DNA of 64,000 nucleotides from assembly GCA_964563545.1 (NCBI GenBank), contig CAZLXB010000006.1, forward strand, positions 1 to 64,000, written 5' to 3'. This document shows, piece by piece, positions 26,717 to 35,369 of this stretch; positions within the stretch are counted from its first letter, which is position 1; the number at the start of each line of letters is the position of its first letter. The notes under the pieces are model-generated. The model saw only the letters and a list, made by a program, of their open reading frames with translations, did no database searches and was not told the DNA's origin. The position numbers and the translations under genes were made by a program. The DNA is from Casp-actino8 sp964563545. GTDB taxonomy: Bacteria > Actinomycetota > Acidimicrobiia > Acidimicrobiales > Ilumatobacteraceae.

Positions 26717-27906
26717 CGGTCGACCCCCAGAATCAGTCCACTCGTCGGGACTCCCGTCCCGGCCGTCACGAGCACGTTCTCGACACTACCCACCTGATTG
26801 ACGCTGGTCCCCCGCACTTGCCGGACGCCCTCGGCGATGCCGTTCATACCGTGGATGTAGGCCTCTCCGAGTTGACCACCGTGCGTATTGGTGGGAAGTC
26901 GACCACCCAGTTCGAGGCCGCCGTCGCGGATGAAGTCCTTGGCTTCACCCCGGGGGCAGAACCCGAACTCCTCGAGTTGCATGAGGACGTACGGGGTGAA
27001 GTGGTCGTAGAGGATCGCGGTCTGGATATCGGCGGGGGTCAGGCCCGACGACGCCCAGAGCTCGTCGGCGACGACTTTCATCTCGGGGAGTTGGGCGATG
27101 TCGTCGCGGTAGAACGATGTCATCGTCCACTGCTCGGCACCGGCTCCTTGTGCACCGGCCACGACCACCGCCGGCTTGTTGGGCAGATCCCTAGCTCGTT
27201 CGACGCTGGTGACCACGAGGGCCTGACCGCCGTCGCTCTCCTGGCAGCAGTCCATGAGATGCAGTGGGTCGACGATCCAGCGCGAGTTCTGGTGATCCTC
27301 CAACGTGATCGGCTGCTCGTAGAACCACGCCTTGGGATTCGTCGCCGCGTGTTTGCGACCGGCCACGGCGACACGGCCGAAGTCCTCCGATGTGGCGCCG
27401 TACAGATGCATGTAGCGGCGGGCGACCATGGCGACCCAGGACGCCGGGGTGAGTTGACCCGAGGGTGTGGTCCATGAGAACTGAGCGCGTTCCGCGGTGG
27501 CGGCCATGGGCAGATCCTGCACGCCGGCTCCGAAGCGACGACCACTGCGCTCGTTGAACGCGCGATAACACACGACGGCATCGGCGACCCCGGTGGCCAC
27601 GGCCATCGCAGCCATCACGATGGTTCCGCACGCCGCCCCGCCTCCGTAGTGCACGCGGCTGAAGTGACGCAGCGATCCGATGCCCACATGGCGGGCGATC
27701 TCGACGTCGGGATTGTTGTCGGTGGAATACGTGACCATGCCGTCCACGTCGGAGGGCTGCAGGCCGGCATCGGCGATGGCGGCGGCCACTGCCTCGCAGG
27801 CGAGGCTCATCTCGCTGCGTCCCGAATCCTTCGAGAACTCGGTCGCGCCGATGCCCACGATGGCGGCTCGGCCTCCGAGGTCGTTGCCGATTCGCTTCAC
27901 GCTCAT
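26713..27906 (-). CDS. ltp2: Ltp2-like thiolase-superfamily steroid side-chain aldolase
   Basis: 397 residues, SCP-x/lipid-transfer-protein branch of the thiolase superfamily, close to mycobacterial Ltp2 (386). In igr, Ltp2 with the DUF35 part of ChsH2 cleaves the 17-hydroxy C22-CoA intermediate to androstenedione-type ketone and propionyl-CoA. The canonical C-terminal thiolase motifs (GHPxG, CxGG) are absent, replaced by NTHGGQLGEAYIHG; published work assigns catalysis to tyrosines, and Tyr300, Tyr306 (YDHFTPY) and Tyr350 are candidates here. ATGA overlaps link it to chsH1-like and P450 genes. Confidence 0.83.
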   Translation of the reverse strand: MSVKRIGNDLGGRAAIVGIGATEFSKDSGRSEMSLACEAVAAAIADAGLQPSDVDGMVTYSTDNNPDVEIARHVGIGSLRHFSRVHYGGGAACGTIVMAAMAVATGVADAVVCYRAFNERSGRRFGAGVQDLPMAATAERAQFSWTTPSGQLTPASWVAMVARRYMHLYGATSEDFGRVAVAGRKHAATNPKAWFYEQPITLEDHQNSRWIVDPLHLMDCCQESDGGQALVVTSVERARDLPNKPAVVVAGAQGAGAEQWTMTSFYRDDIAQLPEMKVVADELWASSGLTPADIQTAILYDHFTPYVLMQLEEFGFCPRGEAKDFIRDGGLELGGRLPTNTHGGQLGEAYIHGMNGIAEGVRQVRGTSVNQVGSVENVLVTAGTGVPTSGLILGVDR

Positions 27907-28331
27907 GGCAGCACGACCTCCACGGTTGCGTTCACGTGGTCGCCGAGGGAATTCGAGCCCTTCACCGCAACGGTCACCGTCCGTGTGGCGTCGTCTTTCG
28001 TGGTCACCGCGCCCGTCATGGTCATCGTGTCGCCGGGATAGTTGGGTGCCCCTAGGCGGACCTTCACCGAGCGGAGGAATGAATTCGGTCCGGCCCAGTC
28101 GGTCACCAGTCGTCCGACGAAGGCGTTCGACGTGAGGATGTTCATGATGATGTCCTTTGAGCCACGTTCGGCCGCAACCGTCGGATCGTGGTGCACGACC
28201 TGGTAGTCGCGCGTGGCGATGGCCGTGGCGACGATGAGCGTGCGCGTGAGTGGGACCTCGAGAGGAGTGATCTCATCTCCCACGCTCACGGAATCGAACG
28301 TGCGAGTGGACGGGAGTTCGGTGAATGCCAC
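27903..28331 (-). CDS. chsH1: MaoC-like hydratase subunit, ChsH1-like
   Basis: 142 residues, single hot-dog domain. The hydratase catalytic pair is visible as Asp42 and His47 spaced D-x4-H (RDYQVVHHD), the same spacing as the R-hydratase motif. In the igr system ChsH1 pairs with the MaoC half of ChsH2 to hydrate the 17(20)-enoyl-CoA. The GTG start lies 2 bases after the upstream ACAD stop; the longer frame shadows that ACAD. Its stop overlaps the ltp2-like start. Confidence 0.8.
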   Translation of the reverse strand: MAFTELPSTRTFDSVSVGDEITPLEVPLTRTLIVATAIATRDYQVVHHDPTVAAERGSKDIIMNILTSNAFVGRLVTDWAGPNSFLRSVKVRLGAPNYPGDTMTMTGAVTTKDDATRTVTVAVKGSNSLGDHVNATVEVVLP

Positions 28332-28333
28332 GT

Positions 28334-29455
28334 TCAGGTCCTCGCGATCAGATTGCCGAGACGAGCCAGGTGCGAACTCGCCGATCCGAGCACGTTGGCG
28401 AGTTGGATGCCCCACAAGAAGTAGCGGTGCACGGGGTAGTCGACATCGGCACCTATTCCGCCGTGAAGATGTTGGGCGGCGGTGACGACTTGCTGAGCGC
28501 CTTCGCTCGCCCAGTAGGCGGCCACCGCGACGTCTCGGCGGGCGTCGAACCCCTCCGAGAGACGCCAGGCGGCATTGAGAGCGGTCACGCGCATCGCCTC
28601 GGTCGTGATGTATCCGTCGGCGGCGCGCTGAGTCGTGGCCTGAAATGCCGAGAGCGGCTTGCCGAACTGGCGGCGGTTGGAGAGATGTTGCGCAGTCAGG
28701 GCGAGTGATCCCTCGGCGACACCCACCTGCAACGCGGCCATCGCGACCACCGAGTGTTCGAAAACCGAACGCAGCATCTCGCGGCCGTCGTGCGGACACG
28801 AACCGTCGGCTTCGTGTCCGAGAAGCGCCGAGACCGGAAGCGTGATGTCGAGATCGAGGTGGGCGTGGGGTTCGTGATTGGTGGTGGTGACCTCGGTGAC
28901 CACGATGCCCGGAGTCGACATCGGGACGAGGGCGATGGCCGGTGCATCACCGCACAAGATGGGTACGAGAACCAGATCGGCGTGTTGTGCGAAGGGAACC
29001 GCGGGCTTGGTGCCGACGATGCGAACCTGTTGTCCGTTGCGCTCACCGGTCACGTGCGGCCGCATGATGTCGTTGGCTCCGAACTCGGCCAGGGCGATCC
29101 CGACGACCCGCGATCCGTCGGCGATCCCGGCGAGGAGAGCGTGTTGGGCGCCGGTGCCGAAATCGGCGAGTGCCAATGCCGCGACACCGCTCGCCCACAA
29201 CGGTACGGGAGCCACGTGACGCCCTTGGGCCATGAGGGCGAGGCTGAGTTCAACCGCACCGAATCCACTTCCTCCGCAGTCCTCGGGAACGCAGAGAGCC
29301 TGAATCCCGCTCGCCGAAAGTTGCGACCAGAGTTCGCGATCGAATCCGCTGGTGCGCTCGATCTCCTTCACCCGTTCGACCGTGACCTGTCCGGCGAAAA
29401 TCTGCTCGGCGAGGTCACGGATGACCTCCTGCTCCTCGGAGAGATCGAAGTTCAT
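28334..29455 (-). CDS. Acyl-CoA dehydrogenase subunit (ChsE-like)
   Basis: 373 residues, ACAD fold but diverged in the middle domain: the FAD-contact region reads IALAEFGANDIMRP and lacks the SEPGAGSD-type loop kept in its partner at 30494-31702. In mycobacteria ChsE1-ChsE2 is an alpha2beta2 enzyme in which each half supplies part of one FAD site; the two ACAD genes flanking the ChsH2-like gene fit that arrangement. The C-terminal AAQHLHGGIGADVDYPVHRY motif is intact. ATG overlaps the ChsH2-like stop by 4 bases. Confidence 0.83.
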   Translation of the reverse strand: MNFDLSEEQEVIRDLAEQIFAGQVTVERVKEIERTSGFDRELWSQLSASGIQALCVPEDCGGSGFGAVELSLALMAQGRHVAPVPLWASGVAALALADFGTGAQHALLAGIADGSRVVGIALAEFGANDIMRPHVTGERNGQQVRIVGTKPAVPFAQHADLVLVPILCGDAPAIALVPMSTPGIVVTEVTTTNHEPHAHLDLDITLPVSALLGHEADGSCPHDGREMLRSVFEHSVVAMAALQVGVAEGSLALTAQHLSNRRQFGKPLSAFQATTQRAADGYITTEAMRVTALNAAWRLSEGFDARRDVAVAAYWASEGAQQVVTAAQHLHGGIGADVDYPVHRYFLWGIQLANVLGSASSHLARLGNLIART

Positions 29456-30474
29456 TGTCCGGCTCCCTTGTTGTCGATGCCGTCGACGACGGCGAACGGA
29501 AGACTGAGGTCGTCGTCGCACTTCTCGATCACGATGCGCACTCGTGCACCGACCTCGACACCGTCCATGGAGTTGTCGACCGTGTTGACGACGAGACGGA
29601 CAGGACGATCACCGGGGTGGCCCTTCGGATCGGCATCGAGATCGACGAGGAGAACGGGGAGTGGATAGTCGAAACTCGGAACCTGCGGATAGTGGGTGAC
29701 GATGTAACTGTGGATCGTTCCCGCAAGCGGCATATCGACCGGCTTCCATGCGAGTGAACGACACGAGGGGCACATCGGGCCGGTCGGGAATCGCAGGACC
29801 CCGCACGACGCGCAGCGCTGAGCACACACCCGACCTTCCTTCAACGCATCGAACCACCACTGGGTGTCGTGGGTGGTGGCCGGACGTGGACGGGGTGGCT
29901 TGGGTTTCGGGGTGGCCGCACGTGCCTTGGGCCGGAATCGGAAGATGCGGAACATCATCGAGCCGACGAGTTCGTTGGCGGCGTCGTAGTAGTCCTGGCG
30001 CGTCGTCACGAAGTGTCCGGTGCCGAGCCCGGTCGTCTTCTCGTCGCTGATCGAATCGATGACCGTTCGCATCGTGAGGCGATCACCGGGACGTAGGTAG
30101 CGGTGGTAGATCTGATCCGAGTTGGTCCCGACCACGCTCGTGAAGCCCTTCGAGAAAAGAAGTGCGTTCATCCGCTCGTACGGCCCATCGCCTTCGCGCT
30201 TGGGTCCCTCGATCCCCACCATGACCCACGCTTGAAGCATGGTGGGCGGCGCCACGATTCCGCCGTGAACGCTCTGCGCCGCGAGTGCCGGGTCGGTGTA
30301 GATCGGATTCCGATCGCCGACGGTCTCGACGAGGTGGCGGATCATCGGGGCGTTGACCTCGTCCGGTCCGGGCGTGGGTTCGCCGATCTCGAGTCCGACG
30401 AATTCCTGCAGTCGGGCGAGGAACTCTGCCTTCTCGGCCGGCGATTCTTCGACAGCGGTGGATTCGGACGACAT
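29452..30474 (-). CDS. chsH2: ChsH2-like fusion: MaoC hydratase domain plus DUF35 zinc-ribbon/OB domain
   Basis: 340 residues with two parts. About 20-180 is a MaoC-like hot-dog domain (MIRHLVETVGDRNPIY). After a Pro/Lys-rich linker (186-200) comes DUF35: a rubredoxin-like zinc ribbon with Cys221-x-x-Cys224 and Cys235-x-x-Cys238, then an OB fold. This exact fusion defines mycobacterial ChsH2, whose MaoC half pairs with ChsH1 and whose DUF35 half activates Ltp2, and both partners are encoded just downstream. The ATG is 19 bases after the preceding ACAD stop; earlier in-frame codons are not family-like. Confidence 0.85.
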   Translation of the reverse strand: MSSESTAVEESPAEKAEFLARLQEFVGLEIGEPTPGPDEVNAPMIRHLVETVGDRNPIYTDPALAAQSVHGGIVAPPTMLQAWVMVGIEGPKREGDGPYERMNALLFSKGFTSVVGTNSDQIYHRYLRPGDRLTMRTVIDSISDEKTTGLGTGHFVTTRQDYYDAANELVGSMMFRIFRFRPKARAATPKPKPPRPRPATTHDTQWWFDALKEGRVCAQRCASCGVLRFPTGPMCPSCRSLAWKPVDMPLAGTIHSYIVTHYPQVPSFDYPLPVLLVDLDADPKGHPGDRPVRLVVNTVDNSMDGVEVGARVRIVIEKCDDDLSLPFAVVDGIDNKGAGQ

Positions 30475-30493
30475 GCTCACTCTTTTCTCGGAC

Positions 30494-31702
30494 TCAGGAC
30501 TTGGTGAGTGAACGCCAAGGTAGATCCTTGTCGTTCTGCGGTTCGCGGGGGAGGCCGAGTCCGCGTTCGGCGATGATGTTGCGCTGGATCTCATCGGTTC
30601 CACCACCGATGCGGATGGCGAACTGGCTGAGCAGTTGCTGTCCCCATTGGTTGCCTTCCGGCGCGTCGGAGTCCCACAGCATCGCTCCGGCGCCGACGAT
30701 CTCGGCCGCGAGATCGGCCGTGATCCGCCAGTGGTTCGCAAACGCGAGTTTGAGCGTGAGCATCTCGGGACCGGGCATGCGCAATTGGCTCATGGCGGTA
30801 CGCATCCGTAGTCCGAGGAACCGAAGCGTCTCCGCGCGCGCATGCGCCGCGGCCAGACCCTGACGAACGCGCGCATCGTTGTGAACTCCGGTGCGTCGGG
30901 CGAGATCGATCAGTTGGGGAACCGTCCACGATCCACCACCCGATCCGATGTGACTGCGCTCGTTGCTGAGCGTGGTCTGGGCCACGCGCCAGCCACCGTT
31001 CACCTCGCCGAGGACGTTCTCGTGCGGTATGCGGACGTCGGAGAGGAAGACCTCGTTGAAATGCTGGACGCCGGTGATCTGGGTGATCGGTCGGACCTCG
31101 ATGCCGGCCGACTTCATGTCGAGAATGAAGTACGTGATGCCAGCGTGCTTGGGTGCGTCGACGTCGGTACGCGCGAGCAGGATCGCGAAGTCGGCGAATT
31201 GACCAAAGCTCGTCCAGACCTTCTGACCGTTGACGATCCAGTCGTCGCCGTCGCGTACGGCGCGAGTTCCGAGCGACGCGAGGTCGCTGCCCGAACCGGG
31301 TTCGCTGAACAACTGGCACCACACCTCGTCACCACGCAGGATCGGTTGGAGGTGCCGTTCCTGCTGTTCGGGAGTGCCGTGGGCGATGAGCGTCGGTCCG
31401 ACCATTCCGATCGACACCGCGAACGCTCCGGTCGCGACGTCGAATTGCGACATCTCCTCGGCGAAGATCGCGGCCTGGATCGGGCTCGCTCCGCGTCCGC
31501 CGAAGGCGGCCGGCCACGTGATGCCAGCCCAACCGTTGTCGAAGAGAACTCGTTGCCAGTCCCGGCAGTGCTGGATATGCCGACCGAGATCGTGTTCGGA
31601 GAGTTCTCCGCCACTCGAGGTCTTGGGTGACGCGTGCGCCGAGAGCCAGGCGCGTGCCTGGGCGCGAAACTCGGCTTCTTTCTCGGTGTCTCCGATGTGC
31701 AT
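30494..31702 (-). CDS. Acyl-CoA dehydrogenase subunit (ChsE-like), first gene of igr-like operon
   Basis: 402 residues, complete ACAD fold with LFSEPGSGSDLASL, WIVNGQKVWTSFGQFAD and the C-terminal RIGGGTDEIQRNIIAERGLGLP. It is the likely FAD-binding partner of the diverged ACAD at 28334-29455. It opens the minus-strand operon ACAD, chsH2, ACAD, chsH1, ltp2, P450, thiolase, tetR. A perfect TCTGAC-N5-GTCAGA palindrome lies about 24 bases before its ATG, placing the whole operon under that operator. Confidence 0.85.
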   Translation of the reverse strand: MHIGDTEKEAEFRAQARAWLSAHASPKTSSGGELSEHDLGRHIQHCRDWQRVLFDNGWAGITWPAAFGGRGASPIQAAIFAEEMSQFDVATGAFAVSIGMVGPTLIAHGTPEQQERHLQPILRGDEVWCQLFSEPGSGSDLASLGTRAVRDGDDWIVNGQKVWTSFGQFADFAILLARTDVDAPKHAGITYFILDMKSAGIEVRPITQITGVQHFNEVFLSDVRIPHENVLGEVNGGWRVAQTTLSNERSHIGSGGGSWTVPQLIDLARRTGVHNDARVRQGLAAAHARAETLRFLGLRMRTAMSQLRMPGPEMLTLKLAFANHWRITADLAAEIVGAGAMLWDSDAPEGNQWGQQLLSQFAIRIGGGTDEIQRNIIAERGLGLPREPQNDKDLPWRSLTKS

Positions 31703-31726
31703 TGCACTCCCAGCCCTGCTCAGGGG

Positions 31727-31749
31727 GTTTCTGACAGTCTGTCAGAAAC
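31727..31749. promoter_or_regulatory. Palindromic operator upstream of the igr-like operon
   Basis: Perfect inverted repeat GTTTCTGAC-AGTCT-GTCAGAAAC (9-bp arms plus one more pair inside the spacer). It lies 24 bases before the first ACAD gene and 31 bases past the stop of the upstream SDR gene, where a repressor would block transcription start. The core TCTGAC-N5-GTCAGA recurs at 35318, 37788 and 41170. The motif differs from the known mycobacterial KstR and KstR2 boxes. The binding protein is unknown; TetR at 23619-24263 is the local candidate. Confidence 0.8.
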
Positions 31750-31779
31750 GGTTCGGCACCTTTTAGCCGGGCTGCAGTG

Positions 31780-32679
31780 TCATACGGGCCAGGAGGCACG
31801 GCCGGTGTAGAGCGGAAGGTCGTCCCGGCTGGTCAGGAGTGGGCGGGCCCCGTCCATCGCCATGACCTCATCCCAGTGTTCGCGCAGCCCCTCGATCGTC
31901 ACGTCGGGTCCGCCCGACCACCCCGGAACCGCGACGGTTGCCAGACGGGCGGTTCGACCGGCTCCGGTCGTGAAGATCTCGCCCGAACACGGCGCATCGT
32001 CGTGGACGAGAAAGGCCGCCGTCGGACTGCAGAGTTCGGGCGGGAAGTTGTCCTCCATCCAGCGCCGGGTGTCCTCGTGCGGATTCAGGGCGGCCGAGCG
32101 CGTGTAGCCGATCGGCATGATGCAGTTGACCTTGATGCCCACCGCTGCGCCTTCTTTGGCGAGTGAGCGGGTGAGTCCGATCAGTCCGGCTTTGGCCATC
32201 GAGTACGCCGGCATGCCGATCGAACCGACCGCGGCCGACGACGACGTGACGAGGACGCGCCCGTAGCCGCGCTGCGAGAGATGAGGCCACGCCGCCCGGC
32301 AGAGTCTCCAGGTACCAAGGAGATGCGATCCGATGATGACGTCGGTCTGCTCGTCGGTCGTGTCGACGAACGCGCCGGTGGGTCCGCCGCGCCCGGCGTT
32401 GTTGAGCACGATGTGCAGGTCACCGAAGGCACTGATGGCATCGTCGACGATGCGATCGGCTGCGTCCACGACCGAGGCGATCGACACTTCGGCGCGCCCA
32501 CCCGCCTCGCGGATGTCGGTTGCGGTGCGTTGGGCATGCTCGGAAGCGACGTCGTTGACGATCACACTGGCGCCGAGTCGACCGAGTAGGAGAGCGTGCT
32601 CGCGCCCAAGACCACGTCCGGCGCCGGTCACGATGGCCACGCGTCCGTCGAAGCGAAGCGGTGTCCGTTCGTCGGTCAT
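31780..32679 (-). CDS. Short-chain dehydrogenase, 17-beta-HSD4/MFE-2-like
   Basis: 299 residues. Rossmann glycine motif GAGRGLG, NNAG loop (LNNAGRGGP), and the Ser...Tyr-x3-Lys catalytic set in TSSSAAVGSIGMPAYSMAK. The N-terminus FDGRVAIVTGAGRGLGREHALLL resembles the 3-hydroxyacyl-CoA/17-beta-hydroxysteroid dehydrogenase part of multifunctional enzyme 2. It probably oxidises a steroid hydroxyl or side-chain 3-hydroxyacyl-CoA. It sits upstream of the igr-like operon on the same strand but the operator lies between them, so it has its own promoter, shared with the divergent SDR. Confidence 0.83.
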   Translation of the reverse strand: MTDERTPLRFDGRVAIVTGAGRGLGREHALLLGRLGASVIVNDVASEHAQRTATDIREAGGRAEVSIASVVDAADRIVDDAISAFGDLHIVLNNAGRGGPTGAFVDTTDEQTDVIIGSHLLGTWRLCRAAWPHLSQRGYGRVLVTSSSAAVGSIGMPAYSMAKAGLIGLTRSLAKEGAAVGIKVNCIMPIGYTRSAALNPHEDTRRWMEDNFPPELCSPTAAFLVHDDAPCSGEIFTTGAGRTARLATVAVPGWSGGPDVTIEGLREHWDEVMAMDGARPLLTSRDDLPLYTGRASWPV

Positions 32680-32704
32680 GGTCCGACACCGTACAGTTCT
32701 CGAC

Positions 32705-33538
32705 GTGGGGCGAGAACGAGTGGTGATGGTGACCGGTGCCAGCCGCGGCATCGGTCGAGCGATCGCCCTCGATCTCGCGACGCGCGGTCACTCGCTGGTG
32801 TTGACGGCGCGTTCGCTGACCGGCGGTGCGACCTTCGCTGGCACGACGCAGAACGACGACATCGCCGGTATCGAACTCAGCGGCTCGGTCGAGGCCACGG
32901 CGGCGGAGTGTCGCACGTTCGGTTCCGATGCACTTGCGGTGGCCATGGACCTCACCGACGAAACAAGTGTGCGGGCCGCGGCCCGAGCGGCGAGCGAACG
33001 CTTCGGGGCCGTCGACACGCTGATCTCGAACGCGATCTATCAGGGACCCGGCGTCAACGACCGCATCGCCGACCTGCCGGTGGAACTCGCGCGACGAGTG
33101 ATCGAAGGTGATGCCATCGCACCTCTCGTTCTGTTGCAGGAGTTCCTGCCGGGGATGATCGCGAGCGGTCGAGGGGTGTTCGTGCAACTCACGTCCGGTG
33201 CCGCCACGCTGGTGCCCAAAGCTCCGTCGGGTGAGGGCGGCTGGGGAGTTGCCTACGCAATGGCCAAGAGTGCCGTTCATCGAGTGGCCGGCGTGCTCCA
33301 TGCCGAACATTCATCCGATGGTCTGCGCGCGTACAGCCTGAACCCAGGTCACGTGACGACCGAGGTCATGAGGCAACGAGCCGAGCGCGCCGGTCGGGAG
33401 GCGACCGGCCGCGGACCAGAGGACACCGTCACTGCCGTGGCGTGGCTCCTCGACGGGTCGGAGGCGGCCTCAGCTCTGTCGGGACACGAGGTGATCGCAC
33501 GTGACATCGCGCGCTCACTCTCCGATCCGAATCGTTGA
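32705..33538 (+). CDS. Short-chain dehydrogenase/reductase
   Basis: 277 residues from a GTG start; an in-frame ATG at 32678 overlaps the divergent SDR and is less likely. Motifs: VTGASRGIG, SNAIYQGPG (an altered NNAG loop), catalytic Tyr and Lys in AYAMAKSAVHR. The insert between beta-2 and alpha-3 (about residues 35-65) and the NA-YxGPG loop are shared with the SDR at 55325-56215, so the two look paralogous. NAD(P)-dependent alcohol/ketone oxidoreductase; the steroid context is suggestive only. Confidence 0.8.
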   Translation: MGRERVVMVTGASRGIGRAIALDLATRGHSLVLTARSLTGGATFAGTTQNDDIAGIELSGSVEATAAECRTFGSDALAVAMDLTDETSVRAAARAASERFGAVDTLISNAIYQGPGVNDRIADLPVELARRVIEGDAIAPLVLLQEFLPGMIASGRGVFVQLTSGAATLVPKAPSGEGGWGVAYAMAKSAVHRVAGVLHAEHSSDGLRAYSLNPGHVTTEVMRQRAERAGREATGRGPEDTVTAVAWLLDGSEAASALSGHEVIARDIARSLSDPNR

Positions 33539-33546
33539 GCAACCTT

Positions 33547-34575
33547 TCAGAGACGACGTAGTTCGGCCACCGCGGCCGCCAATGCATCGTCGTGTTCGGT
33601 GCCCGGAGGCGGGGCCACCAAAACGCCGGTGGCCAACCCGCCGAACCATTCGCTGGCAACGCGTGGGAGTTCATCGAAAGTGGCCTGCGGGACCAAGGTG
33701 TCGAGGACCTCGTCGGTGACGTGTCGGGAGAGTTCGTCCCACCTCGACTCGCGGATCAGCGATCGGAGCCGGCCGGCGAGGTCGGCCCACCCGAAGAGTT
33801 CGAGGGTGCGCTCGTAAGCCGGTGTGGAATACAAGAATGCGAGAAGGCGTCGGTTGTGTTCGCGTCGCTCGTGCAGATCGTCGGTGCTGGCGCCGAGAAT
33901 CCACTGGGTTCCGACGACGAGTTCGATGTCGTCGAGCGACCGTCCGACTTCTTGCGCGCCGGCCGCCAGACCCGGCTGACAGACGTCGCGGAGATACCGA
34001 GGGTGACTGTTGGTCGGGTGGGTCACGAAACCATCGGCCAGACGTCCGGCGGTCTCGAGCAGTCGGCGGTTGACACCACCCATCCAGATGTCTGGTCGAC
34101 GCACATCGGGACCGAGTGGATCGGGGGTGAAGTTCGGCGTGAGGAGATCGAGTGAGTAGTGCTCGCTCGAGAAATCGAGGGGCTGTTCGCCGTCGAAGGC
34201 GCGCCAACACGCACGCACCGCGCCGATGTGGTCGCGTAGACGTCCGACCGGATCATCGAAGGTGGCGCCGAAGCGACGCTCGATGTGCGGACGGATCTGG
34301 GTGCCGAGACCGAGCTGGAAGCGCCCATTCGACATCGCCGCGAGGTCCCATGCCGAATAGGCGACGGCCATCGGACTGCGCACGAGGGCCAGAGCCACCG
34401 ACGTGCGTACCACGAGGCGGGACGTCGACTGCAGGGCGGCCATCGACGCGAGGAACGGATCGTGCACGGTCTCGGCGACGTGCAGTCCGTCGTAACCGAG
34501 CCGTTCGATACGGCGGGCGTGCTCGGGAATGTCGCGCAACGGCAGACGCGGATCCATGCCCGCGTAGACGCGCAT
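33547..34575 (-). CDS. LLM-family (F420- or flavin-dependent) oxidoreductase
   Basis: 342 residues, luciferase-like TIM barrel. Typical strands are YAGMDPRLPLRDIPEHAR, GYDGLHVAETVHDPF, RFQLGLGTQIRPHIERRFG and RPDIWMGGVN; the LGLGTQ segment contacts the cofactor in this family. In actinobacteria most such proteins use F420. Its start codon coincides with the stop of the upstream crotonase gene (same strand), so both are expected to share the operator at 35318. Substrate unknown; a cyclic ketone or enone is plausible given the locus. Confidence 0.82.
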   Translation of the reverse strand: MRVYAGMDPRLPLRDIPEHARRIERLGYDGLHVAETVHDPFLASMAALQSTSRLVVRTSVALALVRSPMAVAYSAWDLAAMSNGRFQLGLGTQIRPHIERRFGATFDDPVGRLRDHIGAVRACWRAFDGEQPLDFSSEHYSLDLLTPNFTPDPLGPDVRRPDIWMGGVNRRLLETAGRLADGFVTHPTNSHPRYLRDVCQPGLAAGAQEVGRSLDDIELVVGTQWILGASTDDLHERREHNRRLLAFLYSTPAYERTLELFGWADLAGRLRSLIRESRWDELSRHVTDEVLDTLVPQATFDELPRVASEWFGGLATGVLVAPPPGTEHDDALAAAVAELRRL

Positions 34576-35315
34576 CAGGACTGACTCCCGAATCGCGCGC
34601 GGGCCCAGTCACGCGCCACGCGATTCTCGTACGCGTAGGCGTCGTCTCCGTCGCCGAGGGGACGGACGTCGTCGTACAGTCGGCGAACCGCCTCCACTGC
34701 GCCGGCGTGGTTGGCGGCGATCGTTTGCGCGATCTCGACCGTGCGGTCGAGCAGCCGTTCGTGGGGAACGACTTCGGTCACGAGCCCCCACGCGAGCGCC
34801 GTACCGGCATCGACGAACTCGGCGGTGTAACTCATGCGGCGCGCGCGGGCTTCACCGATCAGGCGCGGTAGTCGGATGGTGAGGCCCCAACCCGGAACCA
34901 TGCCGACCTTGGTGTGGGTGTCGGCGAAACGGGCCCGCTCGGAAGCGATGAGGAAGTCGCAGGCGAGGGCGATCTCGAATCCACCGGTCACGGCCGCACC
35001 GTTGATCGCTCCGATCACCGGCACTCGCGTGCGCGGCAACGGGCCCCAGTAACCAGGATGTTCGTTCGCGCCCTTCTTGCGACCGCCACCCACGTCGCGC
35101 AGATCGAATCCAGCGCAGAAGGCCGGATCGCGTCCGGTGAGGACGATGGCCCGCACCTCCGGATCGGAATCGACGCGCGCGATCTCGGCTGGGAACGCCG
35201 TCGAGAGTTCGGCGTCGAGTGCGTTGCGGGCTTCGGGTCGATTCAGGGTGACGACGGCGACCGCGCCCCGTCGTTCGACGAGGACCACCGGATCGGAAAT
35301 GCCGTCATCGCCCAC
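34575..35315 (-). CDS. Enoyl-CoA hydratase (crotonase) family protein
   Basis: 246 residues: VAVVTLNRPEARNAL, oxyanion loop DPAFCAGFDL, INGAAVTGGFEIALACDFLIAS and a VPGWGLTIRLPRLIG stretch. Function is hydration or isomerisation of an acyl-CoA thioester. The start is uncertain: GTG 35315 lies only 2 bases from the palindrome at 35318-35334, while GTG 35288 would put the operator about 29 bases upstream, as at the other promoters. The frame further upstream is a shadow of the divergent LLM gene. Confidence 0.82.
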   Translation of the reverse strand: MGDDGISDPVVLVERRGAVAVVTLNRPEARNALDAELSTAFPAEIARVDSDPEVRAIVLTGRDPAFCAGFDLRDVGGGRKKGANEHPGYWGPLPRTRVPVIGAINGAAVTGGFEIALACDFLIASERARFADTHTKVGMVPGWGLTIRLPRLIGEARARRMSYTAEFVDAGTALAWGLVTEVVPHERLLDRTVEIAQTIAANHAGAVEAVRRLYDDVRPLGDGDDAYAYENRVARDWARARFGSQS

Positions 35316-35317
35316 GA

Positions 35318-35334
35318 TCTGACAGAGTGTCAGA
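35318..35334. promoter_or_regulatory. Palindromic operator between crotonase and LLM genes
   Basis: Perfect TCTGAC-AGAGT-GTCAGA palindrome in the divergent promoter of the crotonase/LLM pair (minus) and the LLM gene at 35370 (plus). Same core and spacer as the sites at 31730, 37788 and 41170. It nearly abuts the upstream crotonase start codon, which either marks a leaderless transcript or favours the later start. Confidence 0.75.
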
Positions 35335-35369
35335 CGGACGCACCGTCGTCCAGAGCGAACGGGGGACAC

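Noticed and set aside
31727..31749. KstR or KstR2 operator upstream of the igr-like operon
   Set aside because: The palindrome GTTTCTGAC-N5-GTCAGAAAC does not fit either published consensus.
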